Shown here: positions 31,701-43,013 of the stretch, piece by piece | How positions within the stretch are numbered: position 1 is the stretch's first letter | Layout of the letters: each line of letters opens with the position of its first letter | Assembly (NCBI GenBank): GCA_026936335.1 | Contig: JAPMXV010000007.1 | Location: 124,001-188,000, forward strand | Source of the DNA: Mantamonas sphyraenae | Taxonomy: Eukaryota > CRuMs > Mantamonadidae | Direction of reading: 5' to 3' | Length of the DNA: 64,000 bases | Translations under genes and position numbers: made by a program | The notes under the pieces: model-generated | The model's input: only the letters and a program-made list of their open reading frames with translations | Database searches by the model: none | Told to the model about the DNA's origin: nothing

Positions 31701-34700
31701 CCGTGTGTTTGGTGCTGCAGCGTCGACGTCCATGCGTACTCGCTGCTCGTCAGTTGGTTGTTGAAGGCATCGCGCCCTGTGATCGTAAACGTGCTCTGTA
31801 CGCCTGCCACTGCAGACGTGAGTGCAGTTCCGTCCACGTGGCTCAGACTCGGAAACAGGACGGCCGGGTGCACCGTCACGATCTTGGTCTGTTGGATGTC
31901 CACATTGTTCACGCGCACACTCACGGCATAGTCTCCAGCAATTGTGGCGTTGTACTTGAGTTCGTACTTGCCGTTTGTTGCTGGCGTCAGTGCGGTCCAT
32001 GTGCCAGTCACCGTCGTCTGCACCCCGACCGTTTTGCTGGCCGTCAGCTGCAGTGCATCGGTCGTTACACTGCGCGTGTTTGTGTATTGATCGCGAGCCT
32101 CCAGTGTGAATGTGCTGTCACTGCCTGCAATCTGTGTGGTGAGCCCACTGCCTGCGATCACGCTCTTCAACGGATCCGTCGCCGCTGGTGTCACAGTGCG
32201 CGAGAATGGCGAGCTCTGAATGGGCGTCCCTGTCACCGATTCTTCTCGCACGTGCACCGTGTACGTGCCCGTGAGTGTCGGCGTGTACGTGGCCGTGTAC
32301 TGTCCGGCAGTGGGAGGGGCCTTGCCGACCACCGAAAAGGCCACGGGAATGGACGTGTGCAGTTGGTTGATTGCCTGCACATGGAAGGTGTTGCCGTCCG
32401 TTTGCGTGCGCAAGTTGCCGAATTCGTCGCGTCCCTGGATGGTAAACGAGGCCACGACACCCGCTACTTGCGTGCCTCCAAGCCCCGGACCCGACGCCGA
32501 ACTGCGCGGCGGATTCAGGGCAGAAGTTGCCGCCTCCATGGTGAAAGGAGTTCCTGCCACATCTGACGTTCCCAGTTTGACAATCACGTTGTACGTCAGC
32601 GAGCGGGTAATCGTAAACGTGGCTCGGTACTCGCCTCCGTTGCCAGTGTTGCTACGTGTCGCCTGGGTGACCTCTGCGGTGGCCACATGTTGCAACGAGA
32701 TCTGTAGATTGGAGTCTGGATGCGCCGTTTGCTGGTTGTTGTACTTGTCACGCGTGCGGATGAGAAACGTGTCCTGAACGCCAGCTGTAGCCAGCGTGCG
32801 GTCGTTGCCGCCGTCGTTGTGGACGCTGCATTTGGACGCAACCGACACGTGCGGCGTGATTGTCGTTGTGAAGGGGCTGTTCTTCACATGCGTCCCCTTG
32901 AAACGAATGTGCACCTGCCAGTCGCCAGCCTTGGTCACCGAGAACGAGCCCTTGTAGGTGCCGGCGCCCGTGGCACCCACTTCGGTCATCGCTCCGAAGA
33001 TCGTTGTCTCGCCCGAGCGGATCAGCTGCACCGAGAAATCTCCAGCTTCTGTGCTTGTCTCACGGTTGTTTTGGTAAAAATCACGCGCCTGCATGTCAAA
33101 CACAAACGCAGTGTCGGTACCGCCGTTGCCGGCCACTCCGCCCGACAGCGCGGTGCCCGTAGCGATGCACTCCTGCGCGTACGTTGAGGCAGAGGTGATC
33201 GTTGCCACTGGGTTGGTTTCAAGGGCGCCGTCGATAAGCAAGGAGAGCTGATACGTGCCTGCTTTGGTCGCGATGTACGACACAGTGTACCGTCCTGGTG
33301 TGGGTGCATTCACCACCGTCGTGGTCTGTTGCTGATTGTCTGCCTGTCGTGTGGCGGTCAACGCGATCAACGCCCTGTCGGACGTCGAGTGGGTCTGATG
33401 TTGTTGTTGTACTGATCGACCGCATCCACCTCAAACTGTTGCGTGCCTGCGGGGCCGCCTGTGAGGCCGGCCCCAGTGGCCACCGAGTTTGTGTGGATCT
33501 TGGTCGGCTTCACGGTCACTGTGACCTGATTCGGGATGGTCACGCCGCCGATCTTGACGTCGAATGCATAAGGTTTTGCGATGGTGCCTGTGAAGCGCAG
33601 GGTGAACTGACCGGAAGTTGGAACGCCCCGAGTAACGACGGACGCCACACCACCGCTGGTCAAATTGGCAATTGAAAATTGTGTCGTGTTGATGTGAGTC
33701 TCCAGTGTGTTGGAGTGCGTGTCGCGTGTCTGAATCACCCATGTCGTTTGCACGCCTGCCTCTTGTAGTGCAGTTTGCGCGCTGTTGGACACCGAGCTCT
33801 TGAGGGCATCCACTGCAGCAGGGGTGATCGTGTACGTAAATGGGCTCATGGGGCCAAACGTGCTTTGAACTGTCACCGTGTAGGTGCCCTTCTTGGTCAG
33901 AGTCAACGGGAAGCGCACCTGTCCTTGGGACAGGTCCACATCCACCGCATTTGCAGTCACTGTCTCGGGTCCTGTGCCCTGGGCTCGAAGAAGCTGCGGC
34001 TTGACCTTCACAATGTTTTCGTACTTGTCCTTCATAGTCACGCGGATGTCCACCGCGGTGCCTGCAAGTGCTGTCCCGGCAGGCGAAACGCCCGTGAGCA
34101 GACTCTTTGTCTTGTCAAAGTTGTCGTGCACCAGAGTAAACGACACTTGGTTGGGTGACCCGATCGTCTGGCCTCCAATGCGGCCTTGGATCACGTAGGG
34201 TCCTGCAAGCGTGGCCGTGTACTTGTAATATCGCCATCCCGTAGTCCACGCGTCGTTACCACCCGTGCTCGTGCCCGGATTCAGGGATGCTGTAAAAGTC
34301 GGTCCCGAAACACGGTGCACTTCAAAGTCTTGCTTGGTTTGCTGGGAGTACCTCCTGTTCCCAAACTGATCCCTTGCGACAAAGACAATGTAGCGGAAGT
34401 CGCTGACGGTGCCTCCGTTTTGGTCTGTCTCCTGCGTGCGGATGTGGCAGTTGCTGACGCTGACCGCGCCCGGCCACACCTGAAAATCGTCCTCGTAGCC
34501 AGAGAGCTGATAGTTGTCGTAAAAGAGTTTCAGCTTCCAAGTCTTTGCCTTTGTGGGCATTGTCAGGGTCATTGTGGCGCCGTTGCCTGTACCTGCACTC
34601 TGTGTTGTTTCCACGTTGGGTTCCCCGCTGGCCTCGAACCGAGCTTTCATGACCTTGTTCTCTGCGCCAACGACGTTGTCCCACGAATCCCGGAATCCAT

Positions 34701-37132
34701 ACGTGGCTACGGCTGCAGTCGTGCCAGCATAGTAGCGGATGGCGCCGTTGGTGCCCGTGCCGGCCGATGCCAGTGTGTGTTCGCGGTCCATCGCCGCACC
34801 CACAACGGTGAAGGTACGTACGGACGTAAATGTTGTACTGTCTCCCCTGAGTTTGGCCGTGTATGTGCCCGCTTTCGTGAGCTTGAAAGGGCCAACAGAA
34901 TCCTGACGATTGGTATTGGTCACATCGCCGGGGTTGGAGTTGCTACTAAAGTCAATCTGGAGATTCTTGGGCCACCTGATTTTGCCCGAGATGACTCCTG
35001 CTGGGATGACGTTGTTGAAAACATCCTTGTAGAGAGCCTTGGAGTAGTAATTGGTGTTGGATGCCGTGTACTGGTGGCCGGGACGGGGATCCGTTGTAGA
35101 CGAGAACCAATCGCTCTTTGATGAACTCCAGCTTTCTGGATAATAGTCAGTGTCAAAGGGCATGTTTCCACCATTGGGATTGAGAATACTCTGGGCCGGG
35201 TTGCCGCAGCGCACGGTCATGCGGTACTTTCCCACTTGGCGGTGATCCAGGTCGTAGCGAAACGCCTTCTGAGATGATGACCATTGGTGGTACACCGGAT
35301 TGTTCATGCCGGTGGTAATGCAACCAGAACACGCCGTGTAGGTGAACTGACACTGCGGGTTGGCCACTTGAATGTAAATCCGGTTGCTCCACGCATCGTA
35401 TGGAAGGATGTAAACCGTCTCATCGTCGTCAACCTCCCGGTCGACAATGTCTGTGATTTTTCCTTTGCTCCAGTCGGGTGTTTGGGCGGTGATGGTGATT
35501 TGCCGTTGGTCGATTGTGTCGGAGCCGTACTTGACCTTGAGCGTCAAGCCACCGTACACGGTGGTAGATCCCCACAAGATTGTGCCAGCCGTTGTTGACT
35601 TGCGTGCGTTCATCACGTTGTTCGCAGAGATGTCCACGTTGCTCCAGTACGTGGCCACGGTCAGCACGTTGCCCTGACTGTCCTTGAGTGTCACTGTCGC
35701 GGTGTGGTCGTTGGCCGTCGTTTGCAAGGATAGCGTGGACGAAGTTCCCCATGAACCGCCGCTGACTGTACTCTTGGTGGCGTCGGGAGTGCCCGCGTTG
35801 ATGGTCAGAGAGAACGGAGTGCCGGTGAGGATGTTCGTTCCCTTGTACTTGACCGTCCATTGGTACGAGCCGGGCCTGGTGAATATCCCACTGGTACACT
35901 TGTAATTTCCCTCGCCGGAAGATTCTGAACAGCTGGGCGTCGGTGCGTTTGTGCCGGTGACTTCCATCTTCAAATTGGGGTTGACTCCGGACACGGAGAT
36001 TTCGTCGCCGCAATTGGGTGTGTTGGACGGGCAGTAGTCCGGGACACCCTCAAAGTCCGTGGGCTGACTGACGCCATCCTTCATGGTGATGTCCACGGTG
36101 AACGTGTATCCGGCTGTCTTTGTGTCCCCGTTGGAAGGGTGGTTGGTCACCTCGCTTTTGCTGGCGTCCGCCGCTCCTGCGCATCCCGGTGTATCCAGAC
36201 ATAAGCACGCAGCGGTAAATGGGAATGGGGTGTCAGTAGGTTGCTCTTGTGTCAATACCATTTGCATGAAGCCTCTTGAATGTCTGTCGTGCGGGAGAGA
36301 GAAGGAGCGCGTCTAAAAAACGTGGACTCGCTCGCTCTCGAAAAAAGGGACACGTGAGGCTCCCTCTGCACAGCGACTCACCAGAATAGACAGGGTAATG
36401 AGCTGTGACGTCGAAGAAGCAGCCGGTTTCCTGTGGCGTTCCCTCTGCGGCGGCGGTATGTGCCTTGGTATGCACGCGGACTCTGCAGGCAATGTTGTTG
36501 AATACGTGTGGCACGCCTTGGACATCGCCCGGCATGATGTACTTCATGTATCCACCGCTTTTGGTCATCTCGATGGTGCCAGCCACGGTTCCCGCAGCAG
36601 GCGCTGCAGTGCCCGCTGTGCAGTCTACACCCGCGTACGCTTTCCAATAGGGTGTTTGGGTCAGGTAGTCCTTGAGATAGTCGCCTCCATTTTGCTTCGT
36701 CCTGGTCCTGATTTCCAGCCGCATGAACCCTCCATGGGTCACACGCCACTTGTTGTTGCCGTCTTCGAGCACTGAGACCAATCCATATGCAGTGTGTCAG
36801 TTTCACAGGACAACCGTTCTGCGCGCAAAACGTCTTCGTTTCGTTCGGGCTCGCGAAACTTACACTTCATCTCCACTGTGCGCACACGACACCCCATCCC
36901 GCACCAATCCGTGTCAGTTCAACGTGCACAGGCACCACAACTGTCTCCTCTCGCTTCACTCACCTCCGTTTGTCGGATCTGGGATGCAGTTGCACCCGTT
37001 CAAACTGCCACAAATGTTTCCAATGGTTCCGCAATCCACAGCTGGTCCCTGGTTGAAGCCACAGTCAGCAGCGACCAGGACCAACACTTGGATCAGTGCA
37101 AGTGCAACCAAGATGTGTTTTCCCTTGCGCAT
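19772..37132 (-). CDS. Giant polytopic surface receptor with filamin-like ectodomain and duplicated RGS-like tail
   Basis: Exons 37132-36964, 36771-36382 and 36272-19772 encode about 5,686 residues, if a one-base slip near 33,400 is corrected. Approximate order: signal peptide 1-22; small Cys-rich segment 23-57; about 17 filamin-type repeats (F-x-x-x-RDxxxN ... GxYxxxY ... GSPF) to 2080; two IPT/TIG domains 2080-2260; a discoidin-like domain 2265-2490; about 17 repeats of roughly 110 residues to 4500 (VDAGENLVG type); Cys-rich ephrin-receptor-like modules 4515-4677; about nine to ten membrane segments 4682-5122, including the motif FFWELVIMMRKLLVVMVIVF; and a cytosolic tail with two similar helical modules that resemble RGS domains. 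Many NxS/T sites support extracellular exposure. Junctions: PTNG|V and YSG|FM. The tail ends in a basic segment. I infer an adhesion/signalling receptor; no single named family covers it. Confidence 0.85.
20150..21090 (-). other. Duplicated RGS-like module in the receptor tail
   Basis: Two segments of the giant receptor's cytosolic tail (about residues 5250-5400 and 5430-5565) repeat the same pattern: a helix ending F-L-R-x-V-x-x-F, then EEYLDEDGDN or EEYLDEDGEN, VDYGLI or VDYGMI, a TL-x-V/L strand end, and FDEI-x-x-x-x-FAxxIxxARE. The order of a FLxxVxxF helix, an I/L-x-EEYL segment and a final FDE..V/A..FA..I helix matches the RGS fold that accelerates GTP hydrolysis on G-alpha subunits. 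The duplication is seen directly; the RGS assignment is inference from pattern. Confidence 0.5.
21470..22790 (-). other. Polytopic membrane region of the giant receptor
   Basis: The first membrane helix is GALVGVIIVLVLLFFVVVI, immediately after the last Cys-rich module (ending NNCLECGD). Further hydrophobic segments include FSISLVSLQLYPV, FTYMTFPLFVFVTPAVALYA, IVSVLVVSFLA, LMLVGYCLGLVMAATYVLV, FFWELVIMMRKLLVVMVIVF, LLQLYGGLWLMMGSLVAHLY, LETLSLMTTVVTLLSGML and LLLSWTLILVNMFTVVVFSV. I count about nine to ten. One long cytosolic loop (about 130 residues, Arg/Lys/Ser-rich) separates the early and late helices. This arrangement of Cys-rich modules followed by such helices is common in large protist surface proteins. 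Confidence 0.75.
23350..29210 (-). repeat. About 17 tandem ~110-residue repeats in the giant receptor
   Basis: Diverged protein repeats of about 105-120 residues. Each has a strand pattern ending in TGPA or VGEP, then an LDAGxNxVGxxDxxxRxV block, a Gly/Ser stretch, MVNGxVxFxxLxLxRPxxGxYTLxF and a final SxGLxxxTxxVxV. Examples of the central block are LDAGAEFVGSLDTAIRPI, LDAGNNRVGDLDTVQREV and RDAGTNLVGSNDGIIRFV. The pattern suggests beta-sandwich units. DNA identity between copies is low, so the duplication is old. I do not recognise a named domain. Confidence 0.75.
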
Positions 37133-37186
37133 GGTTTGCCCTGCTGCAACGAAACACCAAATGTGGGCTTTTGTTTTTCCTCTGCC

Positions 37187-40100
37187 TCAGCGGGAGCTCC
37201 CCCCACTCTTCCTCTTGCCCGACCCGCCATGCGAGGGCAGAGTGTTGCTCAACGTTAGGTCTAGATCGCTGTCTGGCACAAACTCCTCCACTGGTTTGCG
37301 CTTTGCTGCAGCACTTGCACTCACCACACCACGCTTCTTGCTTCCGCTGCCACTGCCACTGCTACTGCTACTTCGCCCTCCACTAGGCCCACCACCCGTT
37401 TGGCTCCCTTTCTTTGTGTGGCTCGTCTTGCCTGTGCCACTCCCGGTGCTGGTTCCCGCCCTGGCTTTGCCTCCGCTCGACCCAGACAGCGTCAAATCCA
37501 CATCCGTCTTCACCTCACCGCTCGAAGTGTCTGATTTCCCGCCCCCACCGCTACCAGAAGGAACCCGCACCACGGACGAGGATTTGGTTTTGGACGACGA
37601 CGACTTGGTCGACCCAGAACCGCCGCTCTTGGTGCCGCTGTTGCTTTTGCCTCCCTTCCCGCTGCCTCCTGTGCTTTTACGTCCTGCAGCTATGGTTTTG
37701 CTCACCTGTTTCTTGCTGCTTCCCTTTTCCCCTGCGCTGCTTGTGGATTTCTTTGCACCTCCCCCGCTGCTCGTTTTGCCTCCGCTCGAGCTCTTGGAGC
37801 CCTTGCTCTTCTTCCTACCCGAATTCATCGCCGTCGGCATGCTCACCTCGGCTGGTGCAATTGCAGTCACTCCAGTCTCCCCGCTGGCGTGCACCTCAAT
37901 CGTCACCTTCATCGCCGCCCGCTTCCGGCTCGGCTTCCAATCTCGTTGCGGCAGCGGAAACGGTGAGCCCGTGCCGCCCCTTAGCGCGGGCACCTGTGAC
38001 GGTCGGCTTCCTGTGCTGTTGCGCTTGCCTCCCAGGCCCTCCTTTGCCTCCATCGAGTCCACCAACCGCCGCGGTGTGTCGCCGCCGTCCGTGTCGCTCT
38101 CCCAATCCTCGGACATGGGGCTGCCCTCCAGTCCGTCTTCCCAAGTCACACTGCGCGCAGACCTCGGTGTCCGCGGTGTCTGTCCCCCCTTGCTCGGCTC
38201 CTCCTTGCCGCTCTCGCGTGCAGACTTGCGAGACACCTCCACCCGCATGCTCCCGCCTTTTGATCCCGCCGATGCGCTCACACCTCCCTTGGCGCTTGCT
38301 GTGCGTTTCGATGAACGCTGCGACCTGCGTGTGCTCTGCTCCCGGAAGGTTTGGATCTTTTGTGACGCCGAGTTGGCCACTGTCCGACGCCGCTGCGCCT
38401 TTGCAGCGCGCATTTGATCCATCTGTGACTCTGGGATCACTTCGCCCATCAGTTCGTCCATGTCCTCCTTGGCCACGTCCACATCGTCTCCGTACGCCAC
38501 GTCTTCGTCCAGCCCGTCTGCCATTGCATGCATACCTGCAATCGGCCGCTGCTTCAGCGCCGCCGTTGCTGCGTAGTGCCGTGTCAGCTCCCCTCGCAGC
38601 TCCGATTCGTCTTCGTCGTCAAATTGCTCCGTCGTGTCGAATTCCACGTCACTGTCCACCCCATCCGAGTCGTCGTCGCCGTCATCTGCACCCCAAGACG
38701 GGGCACCACCGCCACCAGGCCGGATACTCACAGAACCAGCCAGCACAGAGTCGTTGTCCTCCGCCGCCGTGGTGCTTGCACCCGCCATGCCCCCTTGGGC
38801 CACCATGGCCGCAGCAATCGCAGCTGCACCTCCGGGTTGCTTGTTCTTTGCCGCCAGCAGGCCGCTCTTGAACGCAGCTGCCGCACGCATGGCATGCAAT
38901 GCAGCACTGATGTCCTTTTTCTTGGAATGAGGCATCACTTGTTCGTCGTACAGATCAAACACGACCTCATTCTCCTCCACTTCCATCGCCGGGTCGGCGT
39001 CATCCTCGTCCTCGTCGTCTGCCCGCCGCCTGAATTGCGGCTCAAACGCAAGACCTGCCAACTCTTCCATGTCTTCGTCTTCCTCCTCCGCCTCGCTGTC
39101 GCTCCCCTCGTCCACCATGGTGCGCCTCCTGGGCTCCCCGCGCGACTGAGCACGCTCGGCTGCACCGGACTTGTACACATGCGTCGGCACATCCAGGTCC
39201 CCTGCCGACCGCGCACTGTCCAACGCAGGCACGGAAATCCGCCTTGCTGTCGATTCGCTGTCCACCTCGTCCTCTGTAAACAGGCTGCCTCGGCTGCCCC
39301 GTGTGTTTCGGTTCTGTCCCGGACGCCTCTTGTCCAGCACCAACACCTCCTCCTCCAAGTCTTCCTCCTCTTCTCCCTCCGTCTCCTCTTCTTCCCACCT
39401 CTCTCCCTCCGTTTCCGTCTCTGTGTCCGCCTCCGAGTCGTCCGTGCCCGTCTTTGATCCCACCTTCTTGCCTCCTTTCTTCCCGCTCTTGCCACTCTTG
39501 CCACTCTTGCCACTCTTGCCGGCCTTTCGCCCCTTTTTGTCCGTTTTGCTTCCCGTCGACGCCAGGCTGGCACGCTTGGGTCCTCCTTTGCGTGCACCCG
39601 ATGCTGCCACTCCTCGCTTGCCCGACTGCTTTGCCCCAGCCAGCGTCTTGCGTGTCTTGCTTCCGCTTTCCGATGCCCTGCGCTTCGCCTGCTCCACCTC
39701 TTCCGCCGCCGTGGCCACGTCGGTTGACCCGCTGCGACTCATGCCCGTCGCATCCAGCGCAAGCTTGCGCAGCCTCTTGTTCTCGCGCTCCAGTGTGGCG
39801 ATGCGTCGCTTGGCTGTGCGCAACTCCGCCTGCTGTGCCTTGGCACTCATTCCGTCGCCGCCGTCCCCGCCACTGGCGTCCAAACCGCCCCCTCCTTCGC
39901 CGCCTTCCACGCGCTTGCGCAGCCTTTCGTTTTCGCTTTGCTCCTCCAACAGTTTGGCTTTGGCCTGTTGCAGCTTGCCCAGCAGCCGTTCCTGCTTCTT
40001 CTTCATGGCTCCCAACTCGTCCGACTGCGACTTGATCAGGTTCAGATTGCTCTCGTTGCGCTGCGTCAGCCGCTGGTTTTCCTTCTGCAGCTCGCTCGTT

Positions 40101-42969
40101 TCGTTTTCCATCGAGCCCAGCTTTCCCATGGTGCGTTGCGTCTTGCGCAGCTCAGGCTCCAGCATCGCTTCTGCCGCCGTGCACCTTTCCTGCAGCTTTT
40201 CCATCTTCTTTTCCATCGCCTGCATGTCGGCAATCTTCTTGTTGGCCATGGCCGCCTCCATCTTGTACCGCTTCACTGCGCTGTCCCGCTCCTTTTCCAC
40301 CTCCAGCTTGCGGTCGTACAACTCCTGCAGCTTCACGTTCAGCGCCTCAATCTCCTCCTTGCTCCCGTCGTTGTTCGATTTGCTTTCCTTGGCACTCTTC
40401 ACGCGCATCTTCAGCTTGTCCACCTCCCGTGTGCGTGCCTGCAGGAAGCGTTCCGTGTCCTTTTGCCGTTGCACTGCACGCTCCAGGTCGTGCCGCGCGT
40501 CAGTTTCCGCCTGCCGCGCCACTTTGTTCTCCGTTTCCAGCTCGCCCACGCGCGTTTCCAGATTCACCACGGCGTGCCGCAGTGCTTCCTGTTTCTCCTT
40601 GTACTCCTTCAGCTTGCCCTTGTAGTGTTTCTTCTCCTCGTCTGTGGGCGGGTTTGCATCTTCCACCGTTTTGATGATGTTGTGCAGCCGCCGGATTTCG
40701 TTGTAATACACCATCACGTGCGCCTCCATCTCCGCCGCCCGTGTCAGCCGTGGGTCCTTCTGCAGATCCTGGATTTGCGTGTCCTTCACCACCAGTTGCC
40801 GCTCCAGCCGCTTGATCTGCGCCTTGAGCGACGACACCATGGTTGGGTCGTTGACCTTGCCGCCCAGCGTGGTCATGTTGACCACCGCTGCCACTTCGGC
40901 TCCCCCTGCACTGCTGCCGTCCATTCCGCCGCTGCTGGCCATGCCCGGCTGTGGACTGGCCACGGGCAACACCACCTCGGCCTCCAGCCGGCTGGATTTG
41001 CCCGCCTGGTTCTTGTAGCGGTTTGCCTGGGTCTTGAGCACCTTGTTGGCCTTTTCCAGCTCCAACACTTCGGCTTTAAGGTCCAACACCTGCCGGGACA
41101 GCTCTTCGGCGTCGTAGAATTGGCCCTCGCCACGCGCACGCTGTTTGTCCATCTTGTCGCTGGCACGGCGCAGGGCCACCAGATCCATTTCCAGCACCTT
41201 GTTCTGTTTGGCCATTTCTGTGTTTTCCTTCTTCAATTTGCTGATCTGAGCCATCAGCGTCCGCTCACGCTGGTCAGTCATGGCCCCACCGCCGCCACTC
41301 TTCCCAAATGCACGCTCGCGTGCCTGTCGGTTGCGCTTCATCACCTCTTGCGTGGCATCCGACAGCTTGGCAAACCCGGACGACCGTGCGCCTCCCACCG
41401 CAGCCGACTTGGGCCGCCGTGTCCTGCTGCTGCTGCGTCCGCGAGCGCCGCTCTTGCTCGTGGCGCTGCTCGGACGCACGCTGCTTGCCGTCGATCGAGC
41501 CGGCGACGACGCCGTGGTCGAACTCAGCTTGCGTGCTGCCACCGGTCGCCCACGCGTGTGCTGTGTGATGTTGGAAGGTCCTGAACGACGAGCTGCCACC
41601 GACGCTGAGCTTCCTCCACCCGTTCCTCGTCCATTGCCGCCTCCTTCTTCCTCGTCGCTGTCGTCAGGATACCGATTGAGACTCTTCCGTGTGTCCTGTT
41701 GCATGCTTTTCAGCTTCTGCGCCCACTCCTGACCCGACATGGATGCACTGCCTCGGCTGCTGTTGCCCTTGACGCCGCCGCCTCCTCCACCTCCGCCTCC
41801 ACCTCCAGTTTGCACTTCAAACTCTTCCTCGTCGTCCACTTCGTCGTGGTCGTCTTCGTCATGGCCGCCGCCCCCTTCGTCCGAGCTGGTGTCGCTGAGG
41901 TCGTCGTCGTCCAAGTCGTCCAGATCGTCGAGGTCGTCCTCCTCGTCCAGGCCGTCGTCGTCCTCTGCCTCGGCGTCTTTGCCCTTGGCACTGCCACGCC
42001 GTGCCTGTGCTGGTTCGTGGTGTGCTCCCGTGTCGTTGAGCAAGTCATCCAGATCGTCGTCATCATCATCGTCATCATCGTCATCGTCATCATCGTCGTC
42101 CTCGTCGTAGTCGTCGTACCTTCGGCTGCTGCTGCTGGAGCGCTGTTTGTTCACATACCGCTCTGCGTCGGCATCACTCATGCTCCCGTCGCTGAGCAAC
42201 AGAGCCATGTGAAGTTCGCCCACCTTTTTGGGGAGGCGCGAGTCTGCACCCGAGTTCTTGGCCCGGTTGAGTTGGAACCATTCGTCCTTCACTTGGTTTT
42301 TGGGCAGGTGCTGGTGGTACACGTAGCACTCTCCCAACACGGTGTGTGCTCGCACTTTGTTCTTCTCTACAACTTGCACTGTGGGCGGTGTGTCGTGTGC
42401 ATGTTGGCCCGCGCAACGAGTGTGTGGCCGCAAAAAGAACGTGTGTCAGCCACACCCAAACACAGCGGCGGCACTCCATCTCGCCTCTCCACATGCACCC
42501 TGGCCTGTACGTCCTGCCAAACGGGCCGCGTGGGACAGCACATGCATGTGTGGTGGCAACTCACCCTTGATGGTGTCCTTGGAGTTCTTGTTCACGGAAC
42601 TGGACGGGGCAACACTCGTGTCAGCAAGGGGTAACGGTTGCGGCGCCATTGGCTTACTCTATGCTCCGACCCAAACTCACAAGGCAAACTGTGTGTGATA
42701 CTCCGGATGCTCTCCACGCGTCGCACTGTCCTTGTCCATATACTCCTCGCCGCCATACGACACCACCACCATCGTCTTGGCGTTGGGGGCTGTGATGTGT
42801 GTCAGCCAAAGACCAACCCTAAAAAATCCGCGCGCTCCACCCTGCTTCCTCTCTCTCCACTGCCAAGACGCCCACAAGGGGCCACTCCCAACCAGGTCTG
42901 CAGCCACCTACCTCTCACTTCCTTGCCAATATCTTTGGCCTCCAACACATGGAGCGTCAGGCGCGACAT
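37187..42969 (-). CDS. C2-domain, acidic and coiled-coil protein, unidentified
   Basis: Exons 42969-42912, 42789-42681, 42599-42565 and 42378-37187 give 1,797 residues. Joining the exons rebuilds a C2-like N terminus: MSRLTLHVLEAKDIGKEVR, then TMVVVSYGGEEYMDKDSA, then NKNSKDTIKVQVVEKNKV, then GECYVYHQHLPK and DEWFQLNR. Next come Ser/Arg and acidic low complexity with a run of about 15 Asp (residues 157-175), Gly-rich linkers, and a long coiled coil at about 430-950 (heptad-rich, for example QNKVLEMDLVALRRASDKMD). After that the chain is disordered, rich in Lys, Gly, Ser and Asp/Glu (SGKSGKSGKSGK). A cytoskeletal or membrane-tethering scaffold is plausible; the family is unknown. Introns 1 and 2 carry CTGACAC before the acceptor. 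Its stop is 54 bp upstream of the giant receptor start, and its start is 44 bp from that of CHMP2. Confidence 0.8.
42057..42112. repeat. GAT/GAC repeat coding for poly-Asp
   Basis: A mixed trinucleotide run, read on the minus strand as GAT/GAC, encodes the longest Asp run of the C2/coiled-coil protein. Such tracts tend to vary in length between strains. Confidence 0.8.
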
Positions 42970-43013
42970 CACGTTGGCGCCCCAGGCGAACCAAAACGAA
43001 CCCACAACACACC
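42970..43013. promoter_or_regulatory. 44-bp divergent promoter between the C2/coiled-coil gene and CHMP2
   Basis: The start codons of two divergent genes are 44 bp apart. The gap contains TTGGCGCC near the left end and an A/C-rich stretch near the CHMP2 start; there is no TATA box. If both starts are right, the core promoters must overlap each other or the coding regions. Confidence 0.45.

Noticed and set aside
19772-33370. Treating the 4,532-residue frame as a separate gene starting near 33370
   Set aside because: There is no ATG at that point and the frame begins in the middle of a filamin repeat that is continuous with the upstream exon.
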